A stretch of 64,000 nucleotides of DNA from CAVXNP01 sp963763305 (GCA_963763305.1 CAVXNP010000001.1:2108001-2172000), one strand, 5' to 3'; positions 8,547-18,988 are shown, numbered from the stretch's first letter. Numbers and translations: made by a program. Notes: generated from the letters alone by a model not told the origin.

Positions 8547-9197
8547 ATGAACCGCGACGCCATCCTGCTCAAGGCCGACGAACTGGGCCGCATCGAGATC
8601 GTGCAACGCGGTGGCGTGCGCGTGATTCGTCGCGACATCGGCGCGGCCCGCTGGTGGGCCCGCCACTTCGCACGCCGCGCGGCGGCCCGCGAGGCCCGTG
8701 CGCTGGCGCGGCTGGATGGCCTCGACGGCGTGCCGACGCTGCTGCGCTGGGATGGCCGCGAGCTGCTGCGCGGCTATATCGCCGGCGCCCCGATGCAGCA
8801 GGCGCGACCCGTCGATCGCGCGTATTACCGCGATGCGCTGCGCCTGCTGGCGCGGCTGCATCGTCGCGGCATCGTGCACAACGATCTGGCCAAGGAGCCG
8901 AACTGGCTGGTGCGCGCCGATGGCAGCCCGGCGCTGGTGGATTTCCAGATCGCCTGGACCCGCGGGCGCCGCGGGCGCCTGTTCCGCCTGCTGGCGCGCG
9001 AAGACCTGCGCCACCTGCTCAAGCACAAGCGCACCTATTGCGCCGCCGCATTGAGCGCGCGCCAGCGCACCATGCTGGCCACACCGGCGCTGCATTCGCG
9101 CCTGTGGCGCGCCACTGGCAAGCGGCTTTACAAGCTGATCGCCCGTCGCGTGTTCGGCTACTGGGACAACGAGGGCCGCGGCCGCGTGCGCGACTGA
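8547..9197 (+). CDS. RIO/LPS-kinase-like small protein kinase-fold protein
   Basis: A 216-residue single-domain protein with a kinase catalytic loop, HNDLAKEPNW (His111-Asn112-Asp113), and a metal-binding segment VDFQIAW (Asp132) in place of DFG. The N-lobe is short and Arg-rich, and no classical P-loop is obvious. Similar small proteins are annotated as serine/threonine kinase or lipopolysaccharide-kinase-like in Xanthomonadales. The substrate is unknown; a sugar or lipid acceptor is as likely as a protein. Confidence 0.75.
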   Translation: MNRDAILLKADELGRIEIVQRGGVRVIRRDIGAARWWARHFARRAAAREARALARLDGLDGVPTLLRWDGRELLRGYIAGAPMQQARPVDRAYYRDALRLLARLHRRGIVHNDLAKEPNWLVRADGSPALVDFQIAWTRGRRGRLFRLLAREDLRHLLKHKRTYCAAALSARQRTMLATPALHSRLWRATGKRLYKLIARRVFGYWDNEGRGRVRD

Positions 9198-9210
9198 GCG
9201 GCGCCACGGC

Positions 9211-9987
9211 TCAGTCGTCGCCGGGCCGGGAGGCGGGCGAACGGTGGCCACCGGCGCGCGCGCCGAACACCATTTCGGTGGTCCAGCCCAGCAGCATCGA
9301 GGTGTACGCCTGTCGGCAGACAGGACTGGACAGCCCGTGGTCGGCGTCGTCGATGACCCGGTAGGTCAGCGAGTGCGCGCGTGCGAAGGCGTTGCGGTAG
9401 CTGACGATGGTGGCCGGTGGAATCAGATGGTCATGGCCGGACTCGATGATCAGCACGTCGCCGCCGAACTCGCTGCAGGCGCGCAGCGCGCGATTGCCGG
9501 CCGCCGGTCGGGTCACCTGCCGGTAGGCGGCCAGCTCCTTGCGGTCCAGTGCCCGCTTGGGCCGGTCCCACTCGGCGTCCTTGTACAGCGCCGGCACGCG
9601 CAGCGCCAGCCAGCGCACCTTGCGCAGCGAGCTGAGGATCGCCGCCAGGTAGCCGCCGTAGCTGCTGCCGACCACCAGGATCGCCTCCGGATCCACGTGC
9701 GGCTGGCGCAGCAGCTGATCGTAGGCGGCCACCACGTCGCGCAGGTTGTCCTCACGGGTGACCGACTGGCGCAGCGCCTCGGTACGGACGTGGCCGCGCA
9801 TGTCGAAGGTGAGGCACACGCAACCCAGTGCCGCGATCTTCTGGGCGCGCGTCAGGTCGCGCTCCTGGCAGCCGCCCCAGCCATGCACGAACAGTACCCC
9901 GGGGATGGTGGAGCCGGGCATCAGCAGGGTGCCGGCCAGCTCCGCGCCGTCGACCCCTATCTGGGTCAGTTCGCTACGTGTGGCCAT
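9211..9987 (-). CDS. Alpha/beta hydrolase (dienelactone hydrolase-like)
   Basis: A 258-residue alpha/beta hydrolase. The nucleophile elbow is G107-S-S109-Y-G111 (VVGSSYGGYLAA). The acid is probably in ESGHDHLIPP and the histidine in DDADHGLSS. The N-terminal FVHGWGG segment supplies the oxyanion loop. The start codon overlaps the end of the DUF3182 gene by 14 bp, so the two are translationally coupled; a role in processing a product of that ATP-grasp-like protein is inferred from this alone. Confidence 0.85.
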   Translation of the reverse strand: MATRSELTQIGVDGAELAGTLLMPGSTIPGVLFVHGWGGCQERDLTRAQKIAALGCVCLTFDMRGHVRTEALRQSVTREDNLRDVVAAYDQLLRQPHVDPEAILVVGSSYGGYLAAILSSLRKVRWLALRVPALYKDAEWDRPKRALDRKELAAYRQVTRPAAGNRALRACSEFGGDVLIIESGHDHLIPPATIVSYRNAFARAHSLTYRVIDDADHGLSSPVCRQAYTSMLLGWTTEMVFGARAGGHRSPASRPGDD

Positions 9988-11146
9988 CGGCCTCGACCCG
10001 GGCGAACTTGGTCAGCGGACCGACCTCCGGGTCGATCCCGTCGAACAGCACGGTGGCGTCGGCCGGCAGCTCGCAGCGGCCATAGCGCTCGATCGTGGAC
10101 GCCCGCAGCCAGCGGCTTTGCGGGTGCTCGTGGAAATGGCACAGCGCCGCCAGCTCGGCTCCGCTGGCACCGCCAATGCGCCAGGACGGCTCGAGCACGC
10201 CCGAGCGTCGATGTCCACGTGGATCGGTGCCCTGTGCCACGTCGTAGTTGCGGCGCGACGCGAACATCCCCGGGAAGCATGCGCGCGCGGCGTCGTCGTA
10301 GGCCTTGGCCTGGCTGATCGCCGTGCGCACCGGGTCGGGCAGCTCCTCGCGCAGCAGGTCGTCCAGATCGCCGCGCCGCACGCACAGCTCCGATCCGCCG
10401 TAGACGCTGGCGCCGGTGTTGTCGCGGGTCAGCTGCTGGGTGCCGTAGTAGGCGATCTGCATCTCCCCGACACGCACGTGGCCGACGCTGTAGGTGGTCA
10501 CCTCGGCCAGGTTGCTCTCCAGCACCAGCCCACAGTGCGCCAGGCGGGTGTCGTCGAACGCCTCCAGCAGTGCGTCCAGCTCGGCCTCGTCGCGGGCCAC
10601 GCCTTGTCCGCGCCCGGCGGTGGCATCGGTCGGCTTCACCCGCACCGCCCCGTCCTGCAGCAACCGCAGTCCGGCCAGTCGTGCGTCGGCGTGGGTGAAG
10701 GCGGAATAGCCGGGCAGGGTGACGTTCTGCACCCGTTGCGCGAACGCGTCCCACCAGTACGCCGGACGCAATGCTTCGGCTTCCACCAGCGGGTGGGTGA
10801 TCGCCTTGCTGGCCATGATCGGGTGGGTCACCACGCCGCCGAACAGGTCCTGCTCGCCAGCGATTCCGAGTTCGGAGGCCGAACTGGCCAGCAGTACGTC
10901 CTCGGGCACGAAATACAGCGGGCCGGCCGGCCGCTCGCCGGGACGGTGGACGCCACCGAACGTCATCTGCTGCAGCCACGCCAGTTGGCGTGCTATGGCC
11001 TGGTGCGACGCCTGCTCGTGCGTCGGACGCGGGGTGCCGGCCGGATCGAGCAGGACGGTGCCGGCAGCGCTGGCGGCCGCGGCCGAGGCGTGCGGGGCGT
11101 GGCCGGATTCGACCGTGCGGGACTGGTGGGGGTTGCTCAGGATCAC
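9974..11146 (-). CDS. DUF3182 family protein (ATP-grasp-like)
   Basis: A 390-residue protein beginning at a GTG preceded by a CGGAG ribosome site. It matches the DUF3182 family as I recognise it: the N-terminal half contains GGVVTHPIMASKAITHPLV and a glycine-rich VKPTDATAGRGQGV segment resembling an ATP-grasp nucleotide loop. DUF3182 is unassigned; the nucleotide-binding idea is inference. It forms a two-gene operon with the overlapping hydrolase. Confidence 0.75.
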   Translation of the reverse strand: MILSNPHQSRTVESGHAPHASAAAASAAGTVLLDPAGTPRPTHEQASHQAIARQLAWLQQMTFGGVHRPGERPAGPLYFVPEDVLLASSASELGIAGEQDLFGGVVTHPIMASKAITHPLVEAEALRPAYWWDAFAQRVQNVTLPGYSAFTHADARLAGLRLLQDGAVRVKPTDATAGRGQGVARDEAELDALLEAFDDTRLAHCGLVLESNLAEVTTYSVGHVRVGEMQIAYYGTQQLTRDNTGASVYGGSELCVRRGDLDDLLREELPDPVRTAISQAKAYDDAARACFPGMFASRRNYDVAQGTDPRGHRRSGVLEPSWRIGGASGAELAALCHFHEHPQSRWLRASTIERYGRCELPADATVLFDGIDPEVGPLTKFARVEADGHT

Positions 11147-11272
11147 GGCGCGCTCCGGAAAGGTTCCGGCAGCGCCACAGGCCGGGCGCCGCCATGCCGA
11201 TCACGCTAGGGAGGCCGCGGTGGAAGGATCGTGCAGGCGGGGTTTCCCGCGCGCTGGCCGTTTACCGGCCCG

Positions 11273-12049
11273 TCAGCGTTCGACGAAGGCGCGTTCGATC
11301 ACGTAGTCACCCGGCTCGCGCGTGCGTGGCGAGGCCTGGAAGCCGCGGCCATCCAGGAGCGCGCACAGGTCCTCCAGCATCGACGGACTGCCGCACAGCA
11401 TGATCCGGTCCCGCGCCGGATCCAGCGGCGGCAGGCCGGTGACCTGGCTCATCACGCCATCGGCGATCGAGTCGGTGATGCGGCCGCGGTTGCGGAACGG
11501 TTCACGGGTCACGGTGGGGTAGTAGATCAGCTTCTCGCGCACCAGTTCGCCCAGGTACTCGTGCTGCGGCAGCTCGCGCTCCAGGTAGTCGGCATAGGCC
11601 AGGTCGTCGACGTGGCGGACGCCGTGGGCCAGCACGATCCGCTCGTAGCGTTCGTAGGTCTGCGGGTCGCGCACGATGCTCATGAACGGGGCCAGCCCCG
11701 TGCCCGTGCCAAGCAGGTACAGATGCTTGCCCGGCTTCAGGTCGTCCAGCACCAGGGTCCCGGTCGGCTTGCGACTGACAGTGAGCGGATCACCGGGCTG
11801 CAGGTGCTGCAGGCGCGAGGTCAGCGGGCCATCGGGTACCTTGATGGAAAAGAACTCAAGGTGCTCCTCCCAGTTTGCACTGGCGATCGAGTACGCACGC
11901 ATCAGTGGTCGCCCTTCGCTCTGCAGCCCGATCATCACGAACTGCCCGCTTTCGAAGCGGAAGCCGGGATCGCGGGTGGTACGGAAACTGAAAAGGGTGT
12001 CGTTCCAGTGCTGCACGTCGATCACGTGCTCGGTCGCCAATGCCACCAT
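11273..12049 (-). CDS. fpr: Ferredoxin/flavodoxin--NADP+ reductase
   Basis: A 258-residue plant-type FNR flavoenzyme that passes electrons between NADPH and ferredoxin or flavodoxin. The FAD-binding motif MRAYSIASA (R-x-Y-S-x-x-S), the NADP-binding LLGTGTGLAPFMSI, and a C-terminal CGSPSML pyridine-nucleotide motif are all present. The ATG at 12049 is chosen because bacterial Fpr proteins begin close to this position. It is divergent from dusA. Confidence 0.92.
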   Translation of the reverse strand: MVALATEHVIDVQHWNDTLFSFRTTRDPGFRFESGQFVMIGLQSEGRPLMRAYSIASANWEEHLEFFSIKVPDGPLTSRLQHLQPGDPLTVSRKPTGTLVLDDLKPGKHLYLLGTGTGLAPFMSIVRDPQTYERYERIVLAHGVRHVDDLAYADYLERELPQHEYLGELVREKLIYYPTVTREPFRNRGRITDSIADGVMSQVTGLPPLDPARDRIMLCGSPSMLEDLCALLDGRGFQASPRTREPGDYVIERAFVER

Positions 12050-12328
12050 GGTCGTTGGGTTCTCGGTTGCCAATCGGGGTGCGCCCTGGCGGCAGCGTCG
12101 AGGCCGCCGCCGATATTCGTGCGCGGGGCGCATAGGGTACGCGATCGGACCCGGGCGCTTCGAGCGCGGGCCGCTGTCGCGTCACCATGCCGCAGGGCGA
12201 CGGCCTTCCCATCACGAGGGCCGCGGTGTGCCCGGCCGCACCCGGCAGTGTACCCTGTCGGGTCGAGTACAGCTGGCGTGATGCCGGCTGCCGCCGCGAA
12301 TCCTCAGCAAACAGACCACTGCACCGGC

Positions 12329-13345
<1,017 letters not shown>

Positions 13346-13449
13346 ATCGCGCCCCACTCGCGTGAACGCCCCGCTGACACCCATCTGGGCAGTATTCAGG
13401 CCCGGTTCCCTAAGCTGAACGAGCAGTCGAAGCCGAGGTAGTTGCTGAC

Positions 13450-13770
13450 ATGAAGCGCAGGCAATCGTGGGTGTGGACGGTGGTGGCGGCGATCGGCCTG
13501 GTGGCCGGATCGGCGCTGGCTGCGCCACCGCCCGGGAAGCTGACCCTGGAGCAGGCCATCGCCCAGGTGCGGCTGGATACCGGTGGCACGGTCCTGTCGG
13601 CCGATCCCCGGCGGATTGGCCGACGCACCGAGTACCGGGTCAAGGTGCTGACCCCGGAGGGCCATGTGCAGGTGATCGTGGTTTCCTCCGATGCACAAGG
13701 TCGTCCGGTATCGACGCCTGAAACCAAGAACCCCGCCGCCAGCGGCCGGGGCAACAAGGAGAAACACTGA
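13450..13770 (+). CDS. PepSY domain-containing exported protein
   Basis: A 106-residue protein with a signal peptide (about 1-25, ending GSALAAPP) and a single PepSY-like domain (KLTLEQAIAQV through EYRVKVLTPEGHVQVIVV). PepSY proteins act as small periplasmic modulators of peptidases or sensors. Its TGA overlaps the ATG of the response regulator by one base, so it is the first gene of a three-gene operon with the two-component system and probably modulates the kinase; that role is inferred. Confidence 0.85.
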   Translation: MKRRQSWVWTVVAAIGLVAGSALAAPPPGKLTLEQAIAQVRLDTGGTVLSADPRRIGRRTEYRVKVLTPEGHVQVIVVSSDAQGRPVSTPETKNPAASGRGNKEKH

Positions 13771-14462
13771 TGCGCATCCTTCTGGTGGAAGACGAGGCGC
13801 CGTTGCGCGAGACGCTGGCGGCACGGCTCAAGCGCGACGGCTTTGCGGTCGACGCGGCGCAGGACGGCGAGGAGGGCATCTACCTCGGCCGTGAGGTGCC
13901 GTTCGACCTGGCGATCATCGATCTGGGGCTGCCCAGGATGTCCGGCATGGATCTGGTCAAGGCGTTGCGCGAAGCCGGCCAGCGCTATCCGATCCTGATC
14001 CTCACTGCCCGCGGCAGCTGGCAGGACAAGGTCGAGGGGCTCAAGCACGGTGCCGACGACTATCTGGTCAAGCCGTTCCATGTGGAGGAACTGCTGGCGC
14101 GCATCAATGCGCTGGTGCGCCGCGCCAGCGGCTGGTCCAAGCCGGTGCTGGCGTGCGGCCCGATCAAGCTCGACACCACCGCGCAGACGGTCTCGGTGGA
14201 AGGCAAGCTGGTGGACCTCACCAGCTACGAATACAAGGTGCTGGAGTATCTGATGCTGCATGCCGGCGAGCTGGTCTCCAAGGCCGATCTCACCGAGCAC
14301 ATCTACCAGCAGGACTTCGACCGCGATTCGAACGTGCTGGAGGTATTCATCGGCCGGCTGCGCCGCAAGCTGGACCCGGAGAGCGCGCTCAAGCCGATCG
14401 AGACGGTGCGCGGCCGCGGCTACCGGTTCGCGATCCCGCGCACCGACGGCGACGACGACTGA
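13770..14462 (+). CDS. phoP: OmpR/PhoP-family response regulator
   Basis: A 230-residue response regulator with a receiver domain (phospho-acceptor Asp51 in IIDLGLPRM, acidic pair VEDE, Lys101 in LVKPFH) and a winged-helix DNA-binding domain (about 130-225, including EVFIGRLRRKLD and VRGRGYRF). It is coupled to the PepSY gene upstream and the histidine kinase downstream. The PhoP label follows similarity to the Xanthomonadales set; the signal sensed is not shown. Confidence 0.88.
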   Translation: MRILLVEDEAPLRETLAARLKRDGFAVDAAQDGEEGIYLGREVPFDLAIIDLGLPRMSGMDLVKALREAGQRYPILILTARGSWQDKVEGLKHGADDYLVKPFHVEELLARINALVRRASGWSKPVLACGPIKLDTTAQTVSVEGKLVDLTSYEYKVLEYLMLHAGELVSKADLTEHIYQQDFDRDSNVLEVFIGRLRRKLDPESALKPIETVRGRGYRFAIPRTDGDDD

Positions 14463-14469
14463 ATCGCCG

Positions 14470-15843
14470 ATGCCGCTTCGATCCCGATCCCTGGCGGCGC
14501 GCGCGGCGCTGGCCACCGGTCTGGTCCTGGCGGCCTTTCTCGGGGTCATCGGGCTGAGCCTGTCGCGGGCCAAGCACGAGAGCGCGCTCAACGGGCTGCA
14601 TGACCGCCTGCAAAGCTATGTCATCGCCTACCTGGCGGGCACCGACATCAGCCGCTACGGCAAGGTGCTGCTGCCCGACTCGCCACCGGACCCGCGCTTT
14701 TCCCAGCCCGGGTCGGGGCTGTACGCGGTGGCGCTCGGCGATGGCGACTTCCACTGGAAATCGTCGTCCGCGATCGGTCGCGACTTCCGCTTCGTCAAGC
14801 CGCTGGCGCCCGGGCAGAGCCGGTTTGCCGGGCCGGTGGAGACCCGGATGGGGCGGCTGTACTACTACAGCTTCGGCGTGGCCTGGGACGTCCCGGGCAA
14901 GCCACCGGTGCACCTGACCTACATGGTGGCGCAGACCGAGGACCAGTTCGAAAGCGGCAACGCGGTGTACCGGCGCAGCCTGATCGGGATGCTGGCGATG
15001 CTCGGCATGATGCTGATCGTGCTGCAGCTGTTGCTGCTGCGCTGGAGCCTGGCGCCGCTGCGCAAGGTGGCCAGCGACATGAGCCGGGTCGAGCGCGGCG
15101 ACAGCGAGCACCTGGACAGCCAGTACCCGGTCGAACTGACCGGGCTGACCGAACGCATCAACGCCTTCATCGATACCGAGCGCGAGCAGCGCGCACGCTA
15201 CCGCAATACCCTGGCCGACCTGGCGCACAGCCTGAAGACGCCGCTGGCGGTGATCCGCTCCCGCCTGGATCTGGCGGTGGAGGCGCCGGCGCTGCGTGAC
15301 GACGTGCTCGACCAGGTGCGCAGGATGGACGAGCTGGTGGCCTACCAGCTGGCCCGCGCGGCCACCTCGGGGCGGCAGATCTTCGCCAGCGCGGTGCCGG
15401 TGGCCGGACACGCCGAGGACCTCGTGCAGGGGCTGGAGAAAGTGTACGCGGCCAAGAACGTGCTGTGCGAGTTCGACATCGACGAGGGCGCGGTGTTCTA
15501 CGGCGAGCAGGGCGACCTGCTGGAGCTGATGGGCAACCTGCTCGAGAACGCGTTCAAGTGGTCGACCCACCACGTGCTGCTGGTGGCCCGAACCCAGGCG
15601 CCCAGTGCGCGCCAGCGCGCCGGCTTGCTGCTCAGCGTGGAGGACGACGGCCCGGGCATCCCCGAGGACAAGGTCGAACGGGTGCTGCAACGGGGCGTGC
15701 GCGGCGACGAGCGGGTGCAGGGCCACGGCATCGGCCTGTCGATCGTGCAGGACATCGTGCGCGCCTACCGCGGCGAACTGGTGGTCGACCGCTCGCCCGA
15801 GCTGGGTGGCGCGCGTTTCAGCGTGAGCTTGCCGCCGGGCTGA
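14470..15843 (+). CDS. phoQ: PhoQ-type sensor histidine kinase
   Basis: A 457-residue membrane kinase with TM1 at about 12-31, a periplasmic sensor of about 135 residues, TM2 at about 171-193, HAMP, the phospho-acceptor His253 (LADLAHSLKTPLAVI), an N-box (NLLENAFKWS), a G1 box (DDGPGIP) and a G2 box (GHGIGLSIV). The start at 14470, 8 bp after the regulator stop, is preferred to in-frame upstream alternatives that would overlap the regulator. It phosphorylates the upstream regulator. Confidence 0.9.
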   Translation: MPLRSRSLAARAALATGLVLAAFLGVIGLSLSRAKHESALNGLHDRLQSYVIAYLAGTDISRYGKVLLPDSPPDPRFSQPGSGLYAVALGDGDFHWKSSSAIGRDFRFVKPLAPGQSRFAGPVETRMGRLYYYSFGVAWDVPGKPPVHLTYMVAQTEDQFESGNAVYRRSLIGMLAMLGMMLIVLQLLLLRWSLAPLRKVASDMSRVERGDSEHLDSQYPVELTGLTERINAFIDTEREQRARYRNTLADLAHSLKTPLAVIRSRLDLAVEAPALRDDVLDQVRRMDELVAYQLARAATSGRQIFASAVPVAGHAEDLVQGLEKVYAAKNVLCEFDIDEGAVFYGEQGDLLELMGNLLENAFKWSTHHVLLVARTQAPSARQRAGLLLSVEDDGPGIPEDKVERVLQRGVRGDERVQGHGIGLSIVQDIVRAYRGELVVDRSPELGGARFSVSLPPG

Positions 15844-15890
15844 TGGACGTACTGCCTGGTCGCCGGCCCAAGCCGGGCCCGACGGGGCGA

Positions 15891-16181
15891 TTACTGGATC
15901 GAACCGGGCAGCAGCGACTGCCAGCCGAGGCTGTGCCGTGCCGAGACCTGCGGGTGCGCGGAGCTGCCGCCATCGTTGTCGTGGGCCGGCACGCTGCTGT
16001 CATGTGCCGGTGCCGCAGCCGTGCTGCCGCTCCCGCCGCCGGCGTCGTGGCCGGCAAGCACGTCCACCGTCGCGTGTCCGGGGGCGGTCAGGTCCTGGGT
16101 GTCGACGCTGGAGGCCGACGCGGTACCGATGCCGGTTCCGCCCATCAGCAGTCCGGCAACCAGCAAGTGCCTGATTTTCAT
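15891..16181 (-). CDS. Small exported hypothetical protein
   Basis: A 96-residue protein with a signal peptide (MKIRHLLVAGLLMGGTGIGT, then ASASS). The mature part is low-complexity, rich in Gly, Ser, His and Asp, and ends HSLGWQSLLPGSIQ. No family is recognised. It is convergent with phoQ; 47 bp separate the stops. Confidence 0.6.
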   Translation of the reverse strand: MKIRHLLVAGLLMGGTGIGTASASSVDTQDLTAPGHATVDVLAGHDAGGGSGSTAAAPAHDSSVPAHDNDGGSSAHPQVSARHSLGWQSLLPGSIQ

Positions 16182-16442
16182 GGTGATCAACCCCTTGATC
16201 CACCGGCTAAGACCCCGATCATCGCAAAAAGGCGGGGGTGGTGCCAGTGTCGCTGCCGGCTTCCGGGACGGAACCGGGCCCGCGCGCGGACCACGGCCAG
16301 CCCGGCGCCGGCCGGCCCCGACAGGATCGCCAACGGCGGGCCGGCCCACTAGAATCGGGTCGATGTTCCCGACCGCCGATCCGGTTTCCACTGCCCCGTT
16401 CCATGGCCTTCCCGCGGCGCGGGCGCCACGGCGTACGCGCTG

Positions 16443-17420
16443 ATGCTGGCCCGCGACATACTCGCCGCGCTGGCCGATGGCGGGGTGGTTTCCGGCGCGC
16501 AACTGGCGCGCCAGGCCGGAGTCACCCGCGCCGCCGTGTGGAAGCAGATCGAAGTGCTGCGCGGCCGTGGCGTGCCGATCGAGGCGGCCCCCGGCCGGGC
16601 CGGCTATCGATTGCCCTGGCCGCTGCAGATGCTTGACGAGGGCCTCATCCGCGACCGGCTGCCGACGCGCGCTGCTGCCCGCCTGGGTCCGCTGGAGGTG
16701 CACTGGGAGCTCGACTCCACCTCCAGCGAGCTGCAGCGGCGCGGGCCGTGCGCCGCCGACCTGAGCGTGCTGCTGGCCGAGACCCAGAGTGCCGGTCGAG
16801 GCCGCCGTGGCCGCACCTGGCTGTCGCCCCCGGGGCTGAACCTTTACCTGTCCTGCCTGAAGCGGTTCGAACAGGGGTTCGCAGCGTTATCCGGGCTGTC
16901 GCTGGCGGTGGGCGTGATGCTGTTGCGGGCACTGGAGCATTGCCGGATCGAAGGCGCCGGCCTGAAATGGCCGAACGACGTGCTGGCCGCCGAGGGCAAA
17001 CTGGCCGGCGTGCTGGTGGAACTCAGTGGCGAATATCAGGGACCGTGCGCGGCGGTGATCGGGATCGGTCTCAATCTGCGGCTGACCCCGGCACTGCGTG
17101 CCCAGGCCGGCCAGCCCGCCTGCGACCTGGCCGGCCTCGCCAGCGGCACGCCGCCGGATCGCAACCAGCTTGCCGCGCAGCTGATCGGTGCGTTGGTGGC
17201 CGGGCTGGACCGCTTCGAGGAGGCGGGTTTTGCCGCGTTCGCGGAGGATTACGCCCGTTTCGACCTGTTGCGCGGGCAGCCATTGCGCCTGAGCAGCGCG
17301 CAGGAGGTTTTCGACGGCACCGGAGCGGGCATCGATGCGCGCGGTGCGCTGCAGGTGCGTATGGCCGATGGTGCCCTGCGTCGGGTCGACAGCGCCGACG
17401 TCACGGTGCGGCGGACATGA
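16443..17420 (+). CDS. birA: Bifunctional biotin--[acetyl-CoA-carboxylase] ligase / biotin operon repressor
   Basis: A 325-residue protein with an N-terminal winged helix (residues 1-60, GAQLARQAGVTRAAVWKQIE), a central ligase domain with the biotinyl-AMP loop (QSAGRGRRGRTWLS) and KWPNDV, and a C-terminal SH3-like domain (from about 280). It both charges biotin onto carboxylases and represses biotin synthesis genes. Its stop overlaps the coaX start. Confidence 0.95.
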   Translation: MLARDILAALADGGVVSGAQLARQAGVTRAAVWKQIEVLRGRGVPIEAAPGRAGYRLPWPLQMLDEGLIRDRLPTRAAARLGPLEVHWELDSTSSELQRRGPCAADLSVLLAETQSAGRGRRGRTWLSPPGLNLYLSCLKRFEQGFAALSGLSLAVGVMLLRALEHCRIEGAGLKWPNDVLAAEGKLAGVLVELSGEYQGPCAAVIGIGLNLRLTPALRAQAGQPACDLAGLASGTPPDRNQLAAQLIGALVAGLDRFEEAGFAAFAEDYARFDLLRGQPLRLSSAQEVFDGTGAGIDARGALQVRMADGALRRVDSADVTVRRT

Positions 17421-18181
17421 GACTGCTGCTGGATCTGGGCAACACCCGGCTGAAATGGGCCTTGCAGGAGCGTCCGGGCGCCACCTGGGCAGCCCATGGT
17501 GCGGTGGCCTGGGACGAAGACGTGGCGGGCGCGCTGGCCGCACAGTGGGCCGGCCGGAGCCTGCCGCGCAGCGTTTATGCCGCCTCGGTGCTCGATCCGC
17601 AGCGCGAGCAGGCCGTGGCCGCCAGCGTGAGTGCCGCTGGCGGCGGCGCGGTGCAATGGGTGCGCACACCGGCGCAGGCCTGCGGCGTGCGCAATGCCTA
17701 CCCCGAGCCGGAGCGGCTGGGGGTGGACCGGTTCCTGGCGATGGTGGCCGCGCGCGCCGACGGGCTGGGCGCCTGCGTGCTGGTCGGGGTCGGCACCGCG
17801 CTGACGCTCGATGCCATGGATGCCGAGGGGCGCCACCTTGGCGGTCTGATCGCGCCCGGGGCACCGCTGATGCAGCAGGCGCTGGTCCACGGCACTGCAC
17901 GGCTGCGCGTGGAGCGCGCCGGCGCAGTCGGCGAACGCGCCGACAACACCGCCGATGCGGTGCACTCGGGCTGCTGGCTGGCGGTCGTGGCCCTGGTCGA
18001 GCGCTTCGTGGCGACGCTGGCGCGGGAGCTCGGCGTCACTCCGGCGGTGCGCCTGGGCGGCGGCGACGCCGAGCAACTGGCCGCGCTGCTCGGGCAGCCG
18101 GCGCAGTGCGTCCATGACAGCGTGCTGCGTGGTCTGTCGGTGTGGGCGCAGGCACAGTCGGCGCCGACGACGGCACCGTAG
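17417..18181 (+). CDS. coaX: Type III pantothenate kinase
   Basis: A 254-residue ASKHA-fold kinase that phosphorylates pantothenate in the first step of CoA synthesis. Motifs visible: LLLDLGNTRLKWAL (phosphate-1), GVDRFLAMVAA (pantothenate/Asp region) and LVGVGTALTLDAM (adenosine/phosphate-2). The ATG overlaps the birA TGA by 4 bp (ATGA), a conserved birA-coaX coupling in Proteobacteria. Confidence 0.95.
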   Translation: MRLLLDLGNTRLKWALQERPGATWAAHGAVAWDEDVAGALAAQWAGRSLPRSVYAASVLDPQREQAVAASVSAAGGGAVQWVRTPAQACGVRNAYPEPERLGVDRFLAMVAARADGLGACVLVGVGTALTLDAMDAEGRHLGGLIAPGAPLMQQALVHGTARLRVERAGAVGERADNTADAVHSGCWLAVVALVERFVATLARELGVTPAVRLGGGDAEQLAALLGQPAQCVHDSVLRGLSVWAQAQSAPTTAP

Positions 18182-18213
18182 AATGGCCTGGTTGGTAGCG
18201 AAGGAAATCGCCG

Positions 18214-18903
18214 ATGTTTCTGCGCCTTTTGTTCACCCTGCTGGTCGCCCTCAACATTGCCGTGGGCGCCTGGCTGCTGTGGGGCCAGGACGGCAGCTAC
18301 AGCCGTAGCGCCACCGACCCGGGGGTGCCGGCGCTGCACCTGCTGGCCGAGCAGACGGGCGAGTCGGATGCGGCTGTCGCTGCCGCCAACCAGGCTGCTG
18401 CGGAGCCGACGACCCGGGCTGGCGCGGCTGACACGCCCGCCGGGGGCAGCTACAGCTGCATGGCGCTGGGCCCATTCGCCAGCCCGCAGGACCTGCGCAA
18501 CGCGCGTGCCCGCCTGGCGGGGCCGGGTATCCGCATGCGCTCGCGCCAGGAGCAGACCACCCAGAGTCATGGCTGGTGGGTATACCTGCCCGCCACAGCC
18601 CGCCGCAGCGATGCGTTGGAACAGGCGCGCCGGCTTAGCGCCGCCGGCATCAACGATTACTTCGTGGTCAGCTCGGGCGACCAGCCCAACACCATCTCGC
18701 TGGGCCTGTTCCGGGATCCGGACAACGCCCGCAACCGGCGCGACCAGTTGCTGGCAGCCGGATTTCAAGCCCAACTGAGCGAGCGGACCGAGACCATTCC
18801 GCAATACTGGCTCGACCTGACCGTGTCGGGCGACCGTACCCTGCACTGGCGCGACCTGATCGCCGATCCCCGGGTGGGCTCGCACAGCAGCAGCTGCTTC
18901 TGA
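18214..18903 (+). CDS. SPOR domain-containing membrane-anchored protein
   Basis: A 229-residue protein with an N-terminal membrane anchor (about 2-24), a low-complexity linker, and a SPOR-like repeat region (about 85-165: SYSCMALGPFASPQDLRNAR and TISLGLFRDPDNARNRRDQL) that would bind denuded peptidoglycan glycans at the division site. It follows coaX by 32 bp with an AAGGAAA ribosome site, so birA-coaX-SPOR form one operon as in related genomes. Confidence 0.82.
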   Translation: MFLRLLFTLLVALNIAVGAWLLWGQDGSYSRSATDPGVPALHLLAEQTGESDAAVAAANQAAAEPTTRAGAADTPAGGSYSCMALGPFASPQDLRNARARLAGPGIRMRSRQEQTTQSHGWWVYLPATARRSDALEQARRLSAAGINDYFVVSSGDQPNTISLGLFRDPDNARNRRDQLLAAGFQAQLSERTETIPQYWLDLTVSGDRTLHWRDLIADPRVGSHSSSCF

Positions 18904-18988
18904 CTCACCGGCTGCATTGGGCGGCTCCCCGTGGCAGTCCGCGCAAGGGTCGCCAAGGGTGGGGCGGTACACTAAACTGAGCCGCTGC

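Noticed and set aside
11231..12328. Long upstream extension of dusA
   Set aside because: The extra 366 residues are antisense to fpr and lack family similarity; dusA starts normally at 12329.
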